Shown in pieces: positions 28,559-37,198 of a stretch of 64,000 bases of DNA. The stretch is from Marinimicrococcus sp033875255 (GTDB lineage: Bacteria > Pseudomonadota > Alphaproteobacteria > Geminicoccales > Geminicoccaceae): NCBI GenBank assembly GCA_033875255.1, contig JAWZSN010000015.1, forward strand, positions 73,599 through 137,598, in the 5' to 3' direction. The notes beneath the pieces were generated by a model. It did not search any database and was not told where the DNA came from. It saw only the letters and a program-made list of their open reading frames with translations. How positions within the stretch are numbered: position 1 is the stretch's first letter; every line of letters starts with the position of its first letter. A program made the position numbers and the translations under genes.

Positions 28559-30022
28559 ATGGCGAACCTCCTCCGACCGGTGTCCTGCCCGAGACGGGTG
28601 GCGTGCTATATTGTCTTCGCCACGGCGCTGATCGCCATCGGCGGGGCCGCGGCGCTGATCGCCGTCAGCGGGAAGGTCATGGCCGCCAGCCTGGCCGAGT
28701 CGGTGCGGCTCGCCGTGACCGGCAACCCCGAGATCGACATCGTCAGGGCCAATCGCCGGGCGGTCGAGCAGCAGCTGCGCCAGGCGAGCGCCGGCTACCT
28801 CCCCAGTCTCGACGTGACCGGCTCGGCCGGTCCCGAGTATGTCGACAGCGTGACGACCCGCAACCGCGGCCCCGGCTCGACCGGCAGCGCCGAGCAGATG
28901 CGCGTCGATGGCCAGATCCGCCTCTCGCAGATGCTGTTCGACGGTTTCGAGACGCCGAGCGAGGTGGCCCGCCAGCGGGCCCGGCTGGGCAGCGCCTCCT
29001 ATCGCGTCCAGGAGACCGCCGAGACGATCGGGGTGGATGCCGCCGAGGCGCATCTCGACGTGCTGCGCAACCTGGAGATCGTGGCGCTCAACGAGCGCAA
29101 CGTCGAGACCCACGAGCGGCTGCTCGACCAGGTGCAGCGCCTCGAGCGCAGCGGCGCCGGGCCGATCTCCGACCTGCGCCAGGCGGAGGCGCGGCTCGCC
29201 AGGGCCATCGAGTCGCGGACCCGCGCGCAAGGCAGCCTCGCCGACGCCATTGCCTTCTACGAGCGGGTGGTGGGGCTGCCGCCGGAGGTCCTCGAGCTCG
29301 ACGAGCCGCCGCTGGCGGCCCTGCCACCGGGCCGCGAGGCGGCTGCCGGAGCGGCCTCGCTGGGCAGCCCGCCCGTGCTGATCGCCGCCGCCGACATCGA
29401 CGCCGCCGAGGCGGCCCTGCGTGCCGCCCGGGCTGGCTACTATCCGCGCTTCGACGTCGAGCTGAGCGCCGAGGGGGCGGACGACGCGGCGGGCATCGAC
29501 GGGCACGACGTGCGCGCCTCGGCGCTCGTGGTGATGCGCTACAACCTCTTTCGCGGCGGCGGCGACGTGGCCCGCGAGCGCGAGGCGTTTCAGCGTCTCA
29601 ACGAGGCCCGCGCCCAGCTCCTGCGGGCGCGCCGGCGCGCCGAGGAGGAGGCGCGCGTGTCCTACAACGCTTTCGAGACGGCCCGGCGACGGGTCGAGGC
29701 GCTGATCCGCGAGGCCGAGGCGCAGCGGCAGACCCGCGACGCCTATCTGGAGGAGTTCCAGATCGGACGGCGCGACCTGCTCGATGTGCTCGACGGCGAG
29801 AACGAGCTGTTCATCGCCCGCGCGCAGCTGGTGACCGCCCGCTACACCGAGCGTTTCGCCGTCTACCGGCTGCTGGGAGTGCTGGGGGCGCTGCTCGACA
29901 CGCTCGACATCAGCCCGCCGGCGGAGGCCGACAGCGCTGCCGTCGCCCGCGCGCAGACACCGCAGCTGATCGGCGACAAGTCGCTGCCGCCGGGCGAGCC
30001 GCCATCGCGGCCGTGGCCATGA
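28559..30022 (+). CDS. TolC-family outer-membrane channel of a type I secretion system
   Basis: A 487-residue outer-membrane efflux protein with a signal sequence (hydrophobic stretch VFATALIAIGGAAALIAVSG, cleavage after VMAAS). The TolC repeat pattern shows as two similar halves, SLAESVRLAVTGNPEIDIVRAN...ASAGYLPSLDVTGSAG and AALRAARAGYYPRFDVELSAEG, each leading into long amphipathic helices; the closing YLEEFQIGRRDLLDVLDGENELF is the family signature. It is divergent from the HlyD/ABC pair and completes the three-part secretion machine. Confidence 0.92.
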   Translation: MANLLRPVSCPRRVACYIVFATALIAIGGAAALIAVSGKVMAASLAESVRLAVTGNPEIDIVRANRRAVEQQLRQASAGYLPSLDVTGSAGPEYVDSVTTRNRGPGSTGSAEQMRVDGQIRLSQMLFDGFETPSEVARQRARLGSASYRVQETAETIGVDAAEAHLDVLRNLEIVALNERNVETHERLLDQVQRLERSGAGPISDLRQAEARLARAIESRTRAQGSLADAIAFYERVVGLPPEVLELDEPPLAALPPGREAAAGAASLGSPPVLIAAADIDAAEAALRAARAGYYPRFDVELSAEGADDAAGIDGHDVRASALVVMRYNLFRGGGDVAREREAFQRLNEARAQLLRARRRAEEEARVSYNAFETARRRVEALIREAEAQRQTRDAYLEEFQIGRRDLLDVLDGENELFIARAQLVTARYTERFAVYRLLGVLGALLDTLDISPPAEADSAAVARAQTPQLIGDKSLPPGEPPSRPWP

Positions 30023-30045
30023 GAGCGGGACGGCGGAGCGGTGTC

Positions 30046-30081
30046 AATCTTCCTTGAAGACCCGCGTTAACCTTCCTTGAA
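30046..30081 (+). repeat. Pair of 13-bp direct repeats upstream of gpmI
   Basis: AATCTTCCTTGAA (30046-30058) and AACCTTCCTTGAA (30069-30081) differ at one base and repeat with a 23-bp period, about two helical turns. They lie some 100 bp upstream of gpmI in the short AT-richer gap after the TolC-like gene. A regulator-binding site is possible; no known factor was recognised. Confidence 0.5.
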
Positions 30082-30183
30082 TAAATGACGGCGATGATGG
30101 TGGTCGCTGGGGGCGGCCGGCAGGTCTAGGCTGGGCGCCCTCAGGGGCGGCACTGCGCCGTCGCGCAAAGGCACGGAAAGAGG

Positions 30184-31737
30184 ATGAGCAAGAGCGAGCC
30201 GATGTCGCAGAGCCGGGTGCCGGGGCGCCCCGTGGTGCTGTGCGTGCTGGATGGCTGGGGCTGGCGCGAGGAGCGCCGGGACAATGCCGTGGCCCAGGCA
30301 AGCACACCTGTATTCGACCGGCTGTGGCGGGAGTCCCCCCACTGCCTGCTGCGCACCGACGGCGAGAAGGTGGGCCTGCCCCAAGGGCAGTTCGGCAATT
30401 CCGAGGTCGGCCACATGAATCTCGGCGCCGGGCGGATCGTGATGCAGGAGCTGCCGCGCATCGACCGCGCGCTCGAGAGCGACGAGCTGGCCACGGGCGA
30501 GCCCTTCCGCAGGTTCGTCGACGGCGCAGCGCGGGGAACCCGCCGCGTCCATATTCTGGGCCTTGCCTCGCCCGGCGGCGTTCACGCCCACCAGCGCCAT
30601 CTGGTCGCCCTCGCGCGCCTGCTTGCGGGGCACGGCTTCACGGTCGAGCTGCACGCGCTGCTCGACGGCCGCGACACGCCGCCGCGCAGCGGCCGCGACT
30701 GTCTGGAGGACATCGCCCGGCAGATCGAGCCGCTGGACGGCGTGCGGATCGCCACGGTGACCGGGCGCTACTGGGCGATGGACCGCGACCACCGCTGGGA
30801 GCGCACCCGCCGTGCCTGGGAAGCGCTGGTCGAGGCATCGGCGCCACGGGCCGCGAGCGCCGACGCAGCGGTCGCCGAGGCCTACGAGGCCGGCACCGGC
30901 GACGAGTTCGTCGAGCCACGCATTATCGGCGACTATGCGGGCATGCGCGACGGCGATGCACTGCTATGCGTCAACTTCCGCGCCGATCGCGTCCGGCAGA
31001 TCCTGGCGGCCCTGCTCGAGCCGGGCTTCACGGGTTTCGAGCGCTCCCGCACCCCGAGCTTCGCCGCAGCCGCCGGCATGACCTCCTATTCCGCGACGCT
31101 CGACCTGCAGCTGATCACCTTCTTTCCGCCGCAAGAGCTGCACCACCTGATGGGCGAGGTCGTGGCGGCGGCCGGCCTGCGCCAGCTGCGCATGGCCGAG
31201 ACCGAGAAATATCCGCACGTCACCTTCTTCTTCAACGGCGGCGAGGAGCGCTGCTACGAGGGCGAGGAGCGGATCATGGTGCCCTCCCCCAAGGTTGCCA
31301 CCTACGACCTCGAGCCATCCATGTCGGCCGTCGAGCTCACCGACCGCTTCTGCGAGAGCGCGCCCGGCTTCGACTTCGTGCTGATCAACTACGCCAACCC
31401 CGACATGGTGGGCCACACCGGGAGCCTCGAGGCCGCGATCGAGGCGGTAGAGACGGTCGACACCTGCCTGGGGCGGGCCGTGGAAGCGGTCCGTGCCGCC
31501 GGCGGCCTGCTGCTGGTCACTGCCGATCACGGCAATTGCGAGCTGATGCGGGATCCGGCCACCGGCCAGCCGCACACCGCCCACACCCTCAATCCGGTGC
31601 CCTGCATGCTGGTCGGCGGGCCGGACGGGGTGCGGCTGCACGACGGCTGCCTCGCCGACGTGGCGCCGACCTTGCTGAAGCTCCTGCACATGCCGCAGCC
31701 GGCCGAGATGACCGGCCGACCGCTGATCGAGGACTGA
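30184..31737 (+). CDS. gpmI: 2,3-bisphosphoglycerate-independent phosphoglycerate mutase
   Basis: A 517-residue two-domain, manganese-dependent mutase of the alkaline phosphatase superfamily. It opens with VVLCVLDGWGW, carries the catalytic serine in QFGNSEVGHMNLGAGRIV, the substrate loop HALLDGRDTPPRS and GRYWAMDRDHRW, and the metal ligands in NYANPDMVGHTG and VTADHGNCELM. It interconverts 3- and 2-phosphoglycerate in glycolysis and gluconeogenesis. GGAAAGAGG precedes the ATG at 30184; a second ATG at 30202 is possible. The EnvC-like gene follows four bases after its stop. Confidence 0.96.
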   Translation: MSKSEPMSQSRVPGRPVVLCVLDGWGWREERRDNAVAQASTPVFDRLWRESPHCLLRTDGEKVGLPQGQFGNSEVGHMNLGAGRIVMQELPRIDRALESDELATGEPFRRFVDGAARGTRRVHILGLASPGGVHAHQRHLVALARLLAGHGFTVELHALLDGRDTPPRSGRDCLEDIARQIEPLDGVRIATVTGRYWAMDRDHRWERTRRAWEALVEASAPRAASADAAVAEAYEAGTGDEFVEPRIIGDYAGMRDGDALLCVNFRADRVRQILAALLEPGFTGFERSRTPSFAAAAGMTSYSATLDLQLITFFPPQELHHLMGEVVAAAGLRQLRMAETEKYPHVTFFFNGGEERCYEGEERIMVPSPKVATYDLEPSMSAVELTDRFCESAPGFDFVLINYANPDMVGHTGSLEAAIEAVETVDTCLGRAVEAVRAAGGLLLVTADHGNCELMRDPATGQPHTAHTLNPVPCMLVGGPDGVRLHDGCLADVAPTLLKLLHMPQPAEMTGRPLIED

Positions 31738-31741
31738 GCCC

Positions 31742-33160
31742 ATGTACCGCCGCCTCCCCCTGCTCACTCTGGCGCTGCTCGCGGTGCAGAGCGTCGCCGC
31801 GGGGCCGGGCGGCGCGGCCCCGCGGCCGCAGCCCGCGCCGGTCGGGGCCGCGGTCGACGCGGATGGCAGCGGTCCAGTGGCCCATGCGCTGAAAGGCCCG
31901 GCGGCCGTCGCCGCGGCGCCGGAGCCTGCCGCGACGGGCAGGCAGCGCGTGGTGGAGAACGGGTCCCTGCCGCAGGCGCTGGACGCGCTGCGCGGCGAGG
32001 TGGCACGGCGGGCAGCTTCCGTGGCCTCCCTGCGGGCGGCGCGGGCTCGTGCCGAGGTGGCGGCGCGCGAGCGGCGCGTCGACGAGCGGCAGGCCGCGGG
32101 GCGCGGCGCGGCGCTCGAGGCGCTGCTCGACGAGCTCGCCCTGCGGGCCGACCAGGCTCAGGCACGGGAGCGCGATCTGGCAAGGCGGGCGGCACAGCGC
32201 CGCCTGCTTCTGGGAGCCGCCACCGCGGGGCTGGCGCGCGGCGTCGGGGGGCTTGCCCCCCAGGGCCAGGCGCGCCTGGCGGCGCTTGCCGGCGGGGCCG
32301 CGGCGGGACTGCGCGAGGCGCGGCGCGGGCAGGAGGAGTTCCGGGTGCTGCAGGCGCGGACCCTGCGGCAAGCCCGCTACCTGGCCGACAGCCGGAGTCG
32401 GCTGCGCGGCCGGCAGGCAGGCGCGGCCGAGGCTCTCGACGAGGCCGAGGCGCAGCTCGAGACGGTGCTCGCGGCACTCGCCGGCGAGGAGACGGCGCTC
32501 GCCGTGGCGGAGCTGCGGGCCAGCCGTGCAGCATCGCTCCTCGCCCTCGCCGACGGGGCGCTCGGCGCGGGGCTCGAGCGGCGTCCGCGCCCCCCTGCAC
32601 CAACCTCGGGCATGGCGCCCGCCGGCCTCGCGCTGCTGGCGCGGGGGGGCGTCGCCGAGCGCATGGTGGCGGCGCTGGAGCAGCACCAGCCGGCACGGCC
32701 CGTCGCGGAGCTTCCTGACGGGCCGCCCCTGCCGGGCACCGGCCCGCTGCCGGCGCCGGGCATCCTGCTGGCGGGCGGGCTCGACCGGCTGCCGGTCCGC
32801 GGGCGGATGGTCAAGGAGCTCGGCGGCGCCGGCCTGCGGGCGCGCGGTATCACCTTCCATGTGGGAGGTCTCGAGCAGGTCGAGGCGCCGCGCCGCGGCC
32901 AGGTCGTCTTCGCCGGGACCTTCAAGAGCTTCGGGCTGCTATTGATCCTTGATCATGGCGACGGCTATCATACCCTTCTCTCCGGCTTCTCCAGCCTTGC
33001 CGTGGAGCGCGGCCAGCACGTCGCGGCCGGCCAGGCGGTCGGCCAGGTGGCCGTAGACGGTAAGGGGGGCGGTCTGCTCTACATGGAGCTGCGGCGGGGC
33101 GGCGAGCCGGTCGACCCCATGCCATACATGGCGGCTCGCGAAGACAAGGTCCGAGGTTGA
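31742..33160 (+). CDS. EnvC-like murein hydrolase activator with degenerate LytM (M23) domain
   Basis: A 472-residue periplasmic protein. A signal peptide is followed by a long alanine-, arginine- and glutamate-rich coiled coil (about residues 75-280), then a C-terminal LytM fold (RRGQVVFAGTFKSFGLLLILDHGDGYHTLLSG). The zinc ligands of active M23 peptidases are missing: the HXGXD site reads HVGGLEQ and the HLHFE site reads LLYMEL. This is the EnvC pattern, an activator of amidases at division rather than an enzyme. It sits between gpmI and ctpA, an arrangement common in alphaproteobacteria, and overlaps ctpA by one base. Confidence 0.85.
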   Translation: MYRRLPLLTLALLAVQSVAAGPGGAAPRPQPAPVGAAVDADGSGPVAHALKGPAAVAAAPEPAATGRQRVVENGSLPQALDALRGEVARRAASVASLRAARARAEVAARERRVDERQAAGRGAALEALLDELALRADQAQARERDLARRAAQRRLLLGAATAGLARGVGGLAPQGQARLAALAGGAAAGLREARRGQEEFRVLQARTLRQARYLADSRSRLRGRQAGAAEALDEAEAQLETVLAALAGEETALAVAELRASRAASLLALADGALGAGLERRPRPPAPTSGMAPAGLALLARGGVAERMVAALEQHQPARPVAELPDGPPLPGTGPLPAPGILLAGGLDRLPVRGRMVKELGGAGLRARGITFHVGGLEQVEAPRRGQVVFAGTFKSFGLLLILDHGDGYHTLLSGFSSLAVERGQHVAAGQAVGQVAVDGKGGGLLYMELRRGGEPVDPMPYMAAREDKVRG

Positions 33161-34491
33161 TGCGAAGCTCGTTTGTAAAGCCCGGCGGTTCGAAGCTCGG
33201 CAGCCTCAAGCTCGGGGGCGCTGCTCTCGCGGGCGCGCTTGTCGCCCTGAGCCTGTCGCCCAACACGCCGGTCGAGGCGCAGTCGGCCTCGGCCGAGACC
33301 TTCCGCGCGCTCAAGCTGTTCGGCGACGTCTTCGAGCGCGTCCAGGCCGAGTATGTCGAAGAGATCGGCGACCAGAAGCTGATCGAGTCGGCGATCAACG
33401 GCATGTTGACCTCGCTGGACCCCCATTCGGGCTACCTCGATCCCGACCGCTACCGCGATATGCAGGTGCAGACCCGCGGCGAGTTCGGCGGGCTCGGCAT
33501 CGAGGTCACCATGGAGAACGGGCTGGTCAAGGTCGTCTCGCCGATCGACGACACCCCGGCCCACCGCGCCGGCATGCAGGCCGGCGACCTGATCACCCAC
33601 ATCGACGGCGAGGCAGTCACCGGCCTGACCCTCGGCGAGGCGGTCGAGCGGATGCGCGGGGCCGTCGACACCAAGATCGAGCTCAGGGTCCTGCGCAAGG
33701 GCCGCGAGGAGCCGCTGGAGGTGGCGATCAACCGGGCGATCATCAAGATTTCTCCGGTTCGCGCCCGGGTCGAGGGCGACATCGCCTATCTGCGGCTGAC
33801 GACCTTCAACGAGCAGACCGGCTCGGTCATGCAGGAGAAGCTCGAGGAGATCCAGGCGGAGCTCGGCGCCGGCATGCGCGGCGTGGTGCTCGATCTCCGC
33901 AACAATCCCGGCGGCCTGCTCGACCAGGCGGTGGCGGTGAGCGACGCTTTCCTCGACCAGGGCGAGATCGTGTCGACCCGAGGCCGCCGCGCCGACAGCA
34001 TCCAGCGCTACAACGCCCGGCCCGGCGACATCGCCGGCAAGCTGCCCATGGTCGTTCTCATCAATGGCGGCTCGGCCTCGGCCTCGGAGATCGTGGCGGG
34101 CGCCCTCCAGGACCATCGCCGGGCCATCGTCATGGGTACCCAGTCCTTCGGCAAGGGGTCCGTGCAGACCATCATGCCGATCGCCGGCCAGGGCGCCATC
34201 AGGCTCACGACGGCCCGCTACTACACGCCCTCGGGCACCTCGATCCAGGCCAAGGGAATCGTGCCCGACATCGAGGTCCACGAGGCGACGGTCGAGTTGC
34301 TCGACGACGCGCCGGGGCGCCGCGAGGCCGATCTGCGCAACCGCCTGACCAACGACCAGGCGCCCTCGGCCGAGAGCGAGGCGGGTGAGGAGGGCCAGAC
34401 GGTGGATGCGCGCGACTATCAGCTTGCCCGGGCGCTCGACCTGCTGCGCGGTATCGCCCTGTACGAAAACCGCTCCAGCGCCGTCCGGTGA
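33160..34491 (+). CDS. ctpA: C-terminal processing peptidase, S41 family
   Basis: A 443-residue periplasmic serine protease. The N terminus has a hydrophobic export signal (LGGAALAGALVALSLSP). A PDZ domain (FGGLGIEVTMENGLVKVVSP to DLITHIDGEAVTG) precedes the S41 core with the catalytic serine in INGGSASASEIVAGAL and lysine in TQSFGKGSVQT. It trims the C termini of envelope proteins and, in relatives, controls murein hydrolases. The ATG at 33160 overlaps the upstream stop; the stop overlaps the following small ORF by four bases. Confidence 0.95.
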   Translation: MRSSFVKPGGSKLGSLKLGGAALAGALVALSLSPNTPVEAQSASAETFRALKLFGDVFERVQAEYVEEIGDQKLIESAINGMLTSLDPHSGYLDPDRYRDMQVQTRGEFGGLGIEVTMENGLVKVVSPIDDTPAHRAGMQAGDLITHIDGEAVTGLTLGEAVERMRGAVDTKIELRVLRKGREEPLEVAINRAIIKISPVRARVEGDIAYLRLTTFNEQTGSVMQEKLEEIQAELGAGMRGVVLDLRNNPGGLLDQAVAVSDAFLDQGEIVSTRGRRADSIQRYNARPGDIAGKLPMVVLINGGSASASEIVAGALQDHRRAIVMGTQSFGKGSVQTIMPIAGQGAIRLTTARYYTPSGTSIQAKGIVPDIEVHEATVELLDDAPGRREADLRNRLTNDQAPSAESEAGEEGQTVDARDYQLARALDLLRGIALYENRSSAVR

Positions 34492-34751
34492 GCGATCGCG
34501 GGCCCCGGCCGGCGGCAGGGCGCGCCTCGGCGCTGCGCCTTGCCGCGGCAGCGCTGCTGGGCGTTGTGGTGGCGCTCGCGGCGGCTGTGGCTTGGGACCT
34601 CGAAGGCGTGCTGCGCTACCGCCCGCACCGCCCGCATGAGATGCCCATTGCGGCGGCTGCTCCCAAGCAGGCTGTAGCCTCGACAGTGGCGGTAGCGCCC
34701 ATCGATCTCGGCGCGCCGCACCCGCAGCGGGCCACCCCGGCAGCACCCTGA
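34488..34751 (+). CDS. Short membrane protein, possibly the truncated start of a lost downstream gene
   Basis: An 87-residue frame with a GTG start overlapping the ctpA stop (GTGA). It has one hydrophobic helix (LRLAAAALLGVVVALAAAVAW) followed by a proline- and alanine-rich tail. In many alphaproteobacteria ctpA is followed by a divergent polysaccharide deacetylase gene that starts with a single helix and a proline-rich linker. Here insertion-sequence debris begins shortly after, so this may be the stump of that gene. No conserved domain remains, so the identification is only positional. Confidence 0.4.
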   Translation: MSDRGPRPAAGRASALRLAAAALLGVVVALAAAVAWDLEGVLRYRPHRPHEMPIAAAAPKQAVASTVAVAPIDLGAPHPQRATPAAP

Positions 34752-34967
34752 CGCCTGCAAGGAGGATCGCCTGCCGCTCGGCAAGGGCATGTGCTGCGCA
34801 GCGGCGCGTGCCATCGATCGACGCCATCGCCCATAGCGGAGCATGCGTGGCGCCGCCACCGTGCCGTCACGGTGCCGGGTCCCGAGGCCCTGCACCCGAT
34901 CACTCTCCTGATCTGCGGACCGGCCTCTGATTCAAGCGTCGCCTCGAGCGACAAGAGGGGGTTGGCG

Positions 34968-35520
34968 ATGCAGGGGCTGCTCTGGCGGGACGACGCGGCG
35001 GGGGCGGTGATCGAGCCGCTGTTGCGCCCGGGCTGAAGCCGGCGCGACTGCTCAAAGGCCTACGGGCCCTGGACGACCGTCTCCAGCCGCTTCGACCGGC
35101 GATCCCGGCGCGCCATCTGGCGGCGGCTGCTCGAGGTCCTGGTCGAGGCCGAGACGCTGGGTGGAAGCCTTGCCATCGACAGCTTCTATGTGCGGGCGCA
35201 CCGCTCGGCGGGCGGGAGCAAGGGGGCAGAAAAAGAGGTGATCGGGATCTCGCGGGGCAGCCGGACCACGAAGGTCCACCTTGCCCCAGCTCTTGGCCCA
35301 CGGACCTCCTCGGGCGGCCGCTCGCGCTCCGCCTGACGACCGGCAACACCGCCGACGTCCCCGTCAGCCAGCAAGCTCCTGGCCGCGGCCGGGCCCGCGA
35401 ACGCTGGCGCGTCGAGGCGGCAATCAAGCGGCTCAAGGACTCCCGCCGCGTCGCCACCCGCTACGACAAGCGGGCCGCCACCTTCCGGTCCGCCGTGGCC
35501 TTTGCGGCCGTCGCGCCTTC
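34968..35520 (+). pseudogene. Decayed IS5-family transposase
   Basis: Pieces of an IS5-type transposase appear in order but in different frames: MQGLLWRDDAAGAVIEPLLR then a stop; YGPWTTVSSRFDRRSRRAIW; LAIDSFYVRAHRSAGG and RGSRTTKVH around the first catalytic aspartate; GRPLALRLTTGNTADVP; and the C-terminal ERWRVEAAIKRLKDSRRVATRYDKRA. Several frameshifts and at least one internal deletion are needed to align them, so it cannot be active. The region 34752-34967 before it holds nothing recognisable. Confidence 0.8.
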
Positions 35521-35689
35521 TGCATCCGATCGGGCCCGCTTGCTGGGTGACGATTTCTCTGGAGAGCGCGCCGGGACCGGCGACTCACATTGGAAGCATC
35601 TATCGAAGGCTCGCAACCAGAGCATCCCCGAGCAGCGGAAACAGGGAAGCAGGACTATGGCCGGCCGGCGGGCCTGCAGGAGCGCCACG

Positions 35690-36120
35690 CATAAGTTTCA
35701 TTTCGGTTATTCTCGGGCCAGCCCGGCATTGCGCCGGCACTGCGTCGTCCAGCCGATCCGGGCCGACGCCGCCGCGCCCGGCTTCATCGTCGAGGCCGAC
35801 GAGGCCTGGGTGCCGGAACGCCGCAAGGGGCCCCGCGCGTGGCGGCGGGCAGAGGCGGGAGCGGCCCACGCCCCGCGCACGGCGTGGCGGCTGTGCTGCC
35901 GATCGCGCGGACAGGCGCCCATCCTGATCGCCGCCGATCGCCGCGCCGCGACGCCCGCGGCCGCCCTCGGCGTCGCCAACGAGGTGCAGCCGCTCCGCCG
36001 GCGAGCGCCACATGCAGAACACAGTCAGCCGCCACGACCGGCTCGAGACCTTCCTGCGCCGCTATCGCGCCGTCGCCTCCCGCTACCGCGACAGCTAGCT
36101 CGGGCGGCCTCACCTCGCCG
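35690..36120 (+). pseudogene. Decayed IS1595-family transposase
   Basis: The frame reads GFIVEADEAWVPERRKG then RGQAPILIAADRRAATPA, matching the ISXO2/IS1595 DDE domain (VEADE and PVLVARDR blocks), and a different frame ends with MQNTVSRHDRLETFLRRY then RAVASRYRDS, which matches the C-terminal HLQTVNSRHSxxKxFLxRFxGVATRY block. A frameshift near 36005 and a large deletion between the blocks show it is dead. Confidence 0.72.
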
Positions 36121-36384
36121 CGCTCGGGCCTGAGCCGCCGCCTCCTGCCTTCTCCTTCGTCAACCCGTTCAGCCGGTATTCAGCTCTTCCGACGATCGGC
36201 GCCGCCGCATCGGCGTCGGGGCGCGGCTCGTCCACCCTCCGCGAGAATGACCCGGAAGGGACCAGATCGGAATGACCCTCGGCCGAACCGGCGCGGATCC
36301 GGAGGATGCGTGAAATCTTAAGCAGACGCAGGGCCGAAGGCCGGCAGCGATTGCGCGACCGCAATCACTTGATCTGCGGCAGCG

Positions 36385-36660
36385 GGCGATGGTGCTGCCC
36401 GCTGCGAGGGCCTCAAAGCGATCGGCGCCGCCCTCGAGGTGGCGCCGTCGACGGTGGCGACATGGAAGAAGCTGCGGCGGGAGGCCGGCGGGCTGGTGCC
36501 GGGCGCGCCGGATCCGTACCGGGGCCGGACCGATCCGCGGCGGCTGCTGTTCATCGAGGAGGCCTGGGGCCGAGACGACCGCCTGCATCGGCACCCTCCC
36601 TGGCAGCTTCACCGCCGGCGAATGTGCAAACCTTCTGACAAACGCCGGCTATGCTTCGAG
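36385..36660 (+). pseudogene. Internally deleted IS630-family transposase remnant
   Basis: An N-terminal helix-turn-helix segment (EGLKAIGAALEVAPSTVATW) runs into LRREAGGLVPGAPDPY and LLFIEEAWG, which corresponds to the FIDETW catalytic block. After a frameshift near 36580 the sequence ends with SFTAGECANLLTNAGYA, like the C terminus of IS630 transposases (FTPDECANYLANAGY). Most of the catalytic domain is missing. Confidence 0.65.
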
Positions 36661-36740
36661 CCAGGCTCATCCCGCTCCGACGAAGGGTGGGCAGGTGCCG
36701 GAAGCGTGGCGTCGGCGTCGTGGCCTGCCGACCAGGCGCC

Positions 36741-36790
36741 GCCGCCAACCCCGAGAGAGAAGAAGAACCGGCCGCGCGCAGCGCCTTGCG
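36741..36790 (-). repeat. Dispersed terminator-like repeat, copy B
   Basis: On the minus strand this reads GCGCTGCGCGCGGCC, a TTCTTCTTCTC tract and GGTTGGCGGC, the same order of blocks as the other copies but with a shorter pyrimidine run. It lies in the insertion-sequence graveyard, not beside an intact gene. Confidence 0.65.
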
Positions 36791-36981
36791 CGGCACCACC
36801 AGCGCAGCCCTGCGCCGCACGATGACGTCGTCGGCCGCGGCTGCAGCGTCGCTTGCGGCGCATGCGATGGCCGGCACACTGGCAGAAGGCGCTCCCCTGC
36901 GCCGAACGTGGGCGACCTCCTCGCCAACCGGCCGGCCGGCGGCGCGATGGCGGCCACAAAGCCAGCTTCTCGCGGCTGGCT

Positions 36982-37019
36982 GCCTCCTCGAGCATGATCG
37001 CGATCATGCTCGAGGAGGC
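36982..37019. other. 38-nt perfect palindrome
   Basis: GCCTCCTCGAGCATGATCG is followed directly by its exact reverse complement, giving a 38-nt perfect palindrome centred between 37000 and 37001. It lies 180 bp upstream of the glutamate dehydrogenase gene, at the edge of the insertion-sequence debris. It could be two abutted inverted-repeat ends or an unusually long operator. Confidence 0.9.
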
Positions 37020-37198
37020 GACCAGGACTCGGGCCGCAGCCGCCGGCGACCCGCGAGCGCAACCCAAGAATGCATTCGCGGAGGTTGACGTGAGGCCACT
37101 TCGCATCGAGCATCGCGCGCCCAAAAGCCGCCGCGCCCAGGTCTCGCGTTCAGCGCGGCCTTTGCCGTGGCCGCCCGTCTTTTCCAGGAACATCGAGC

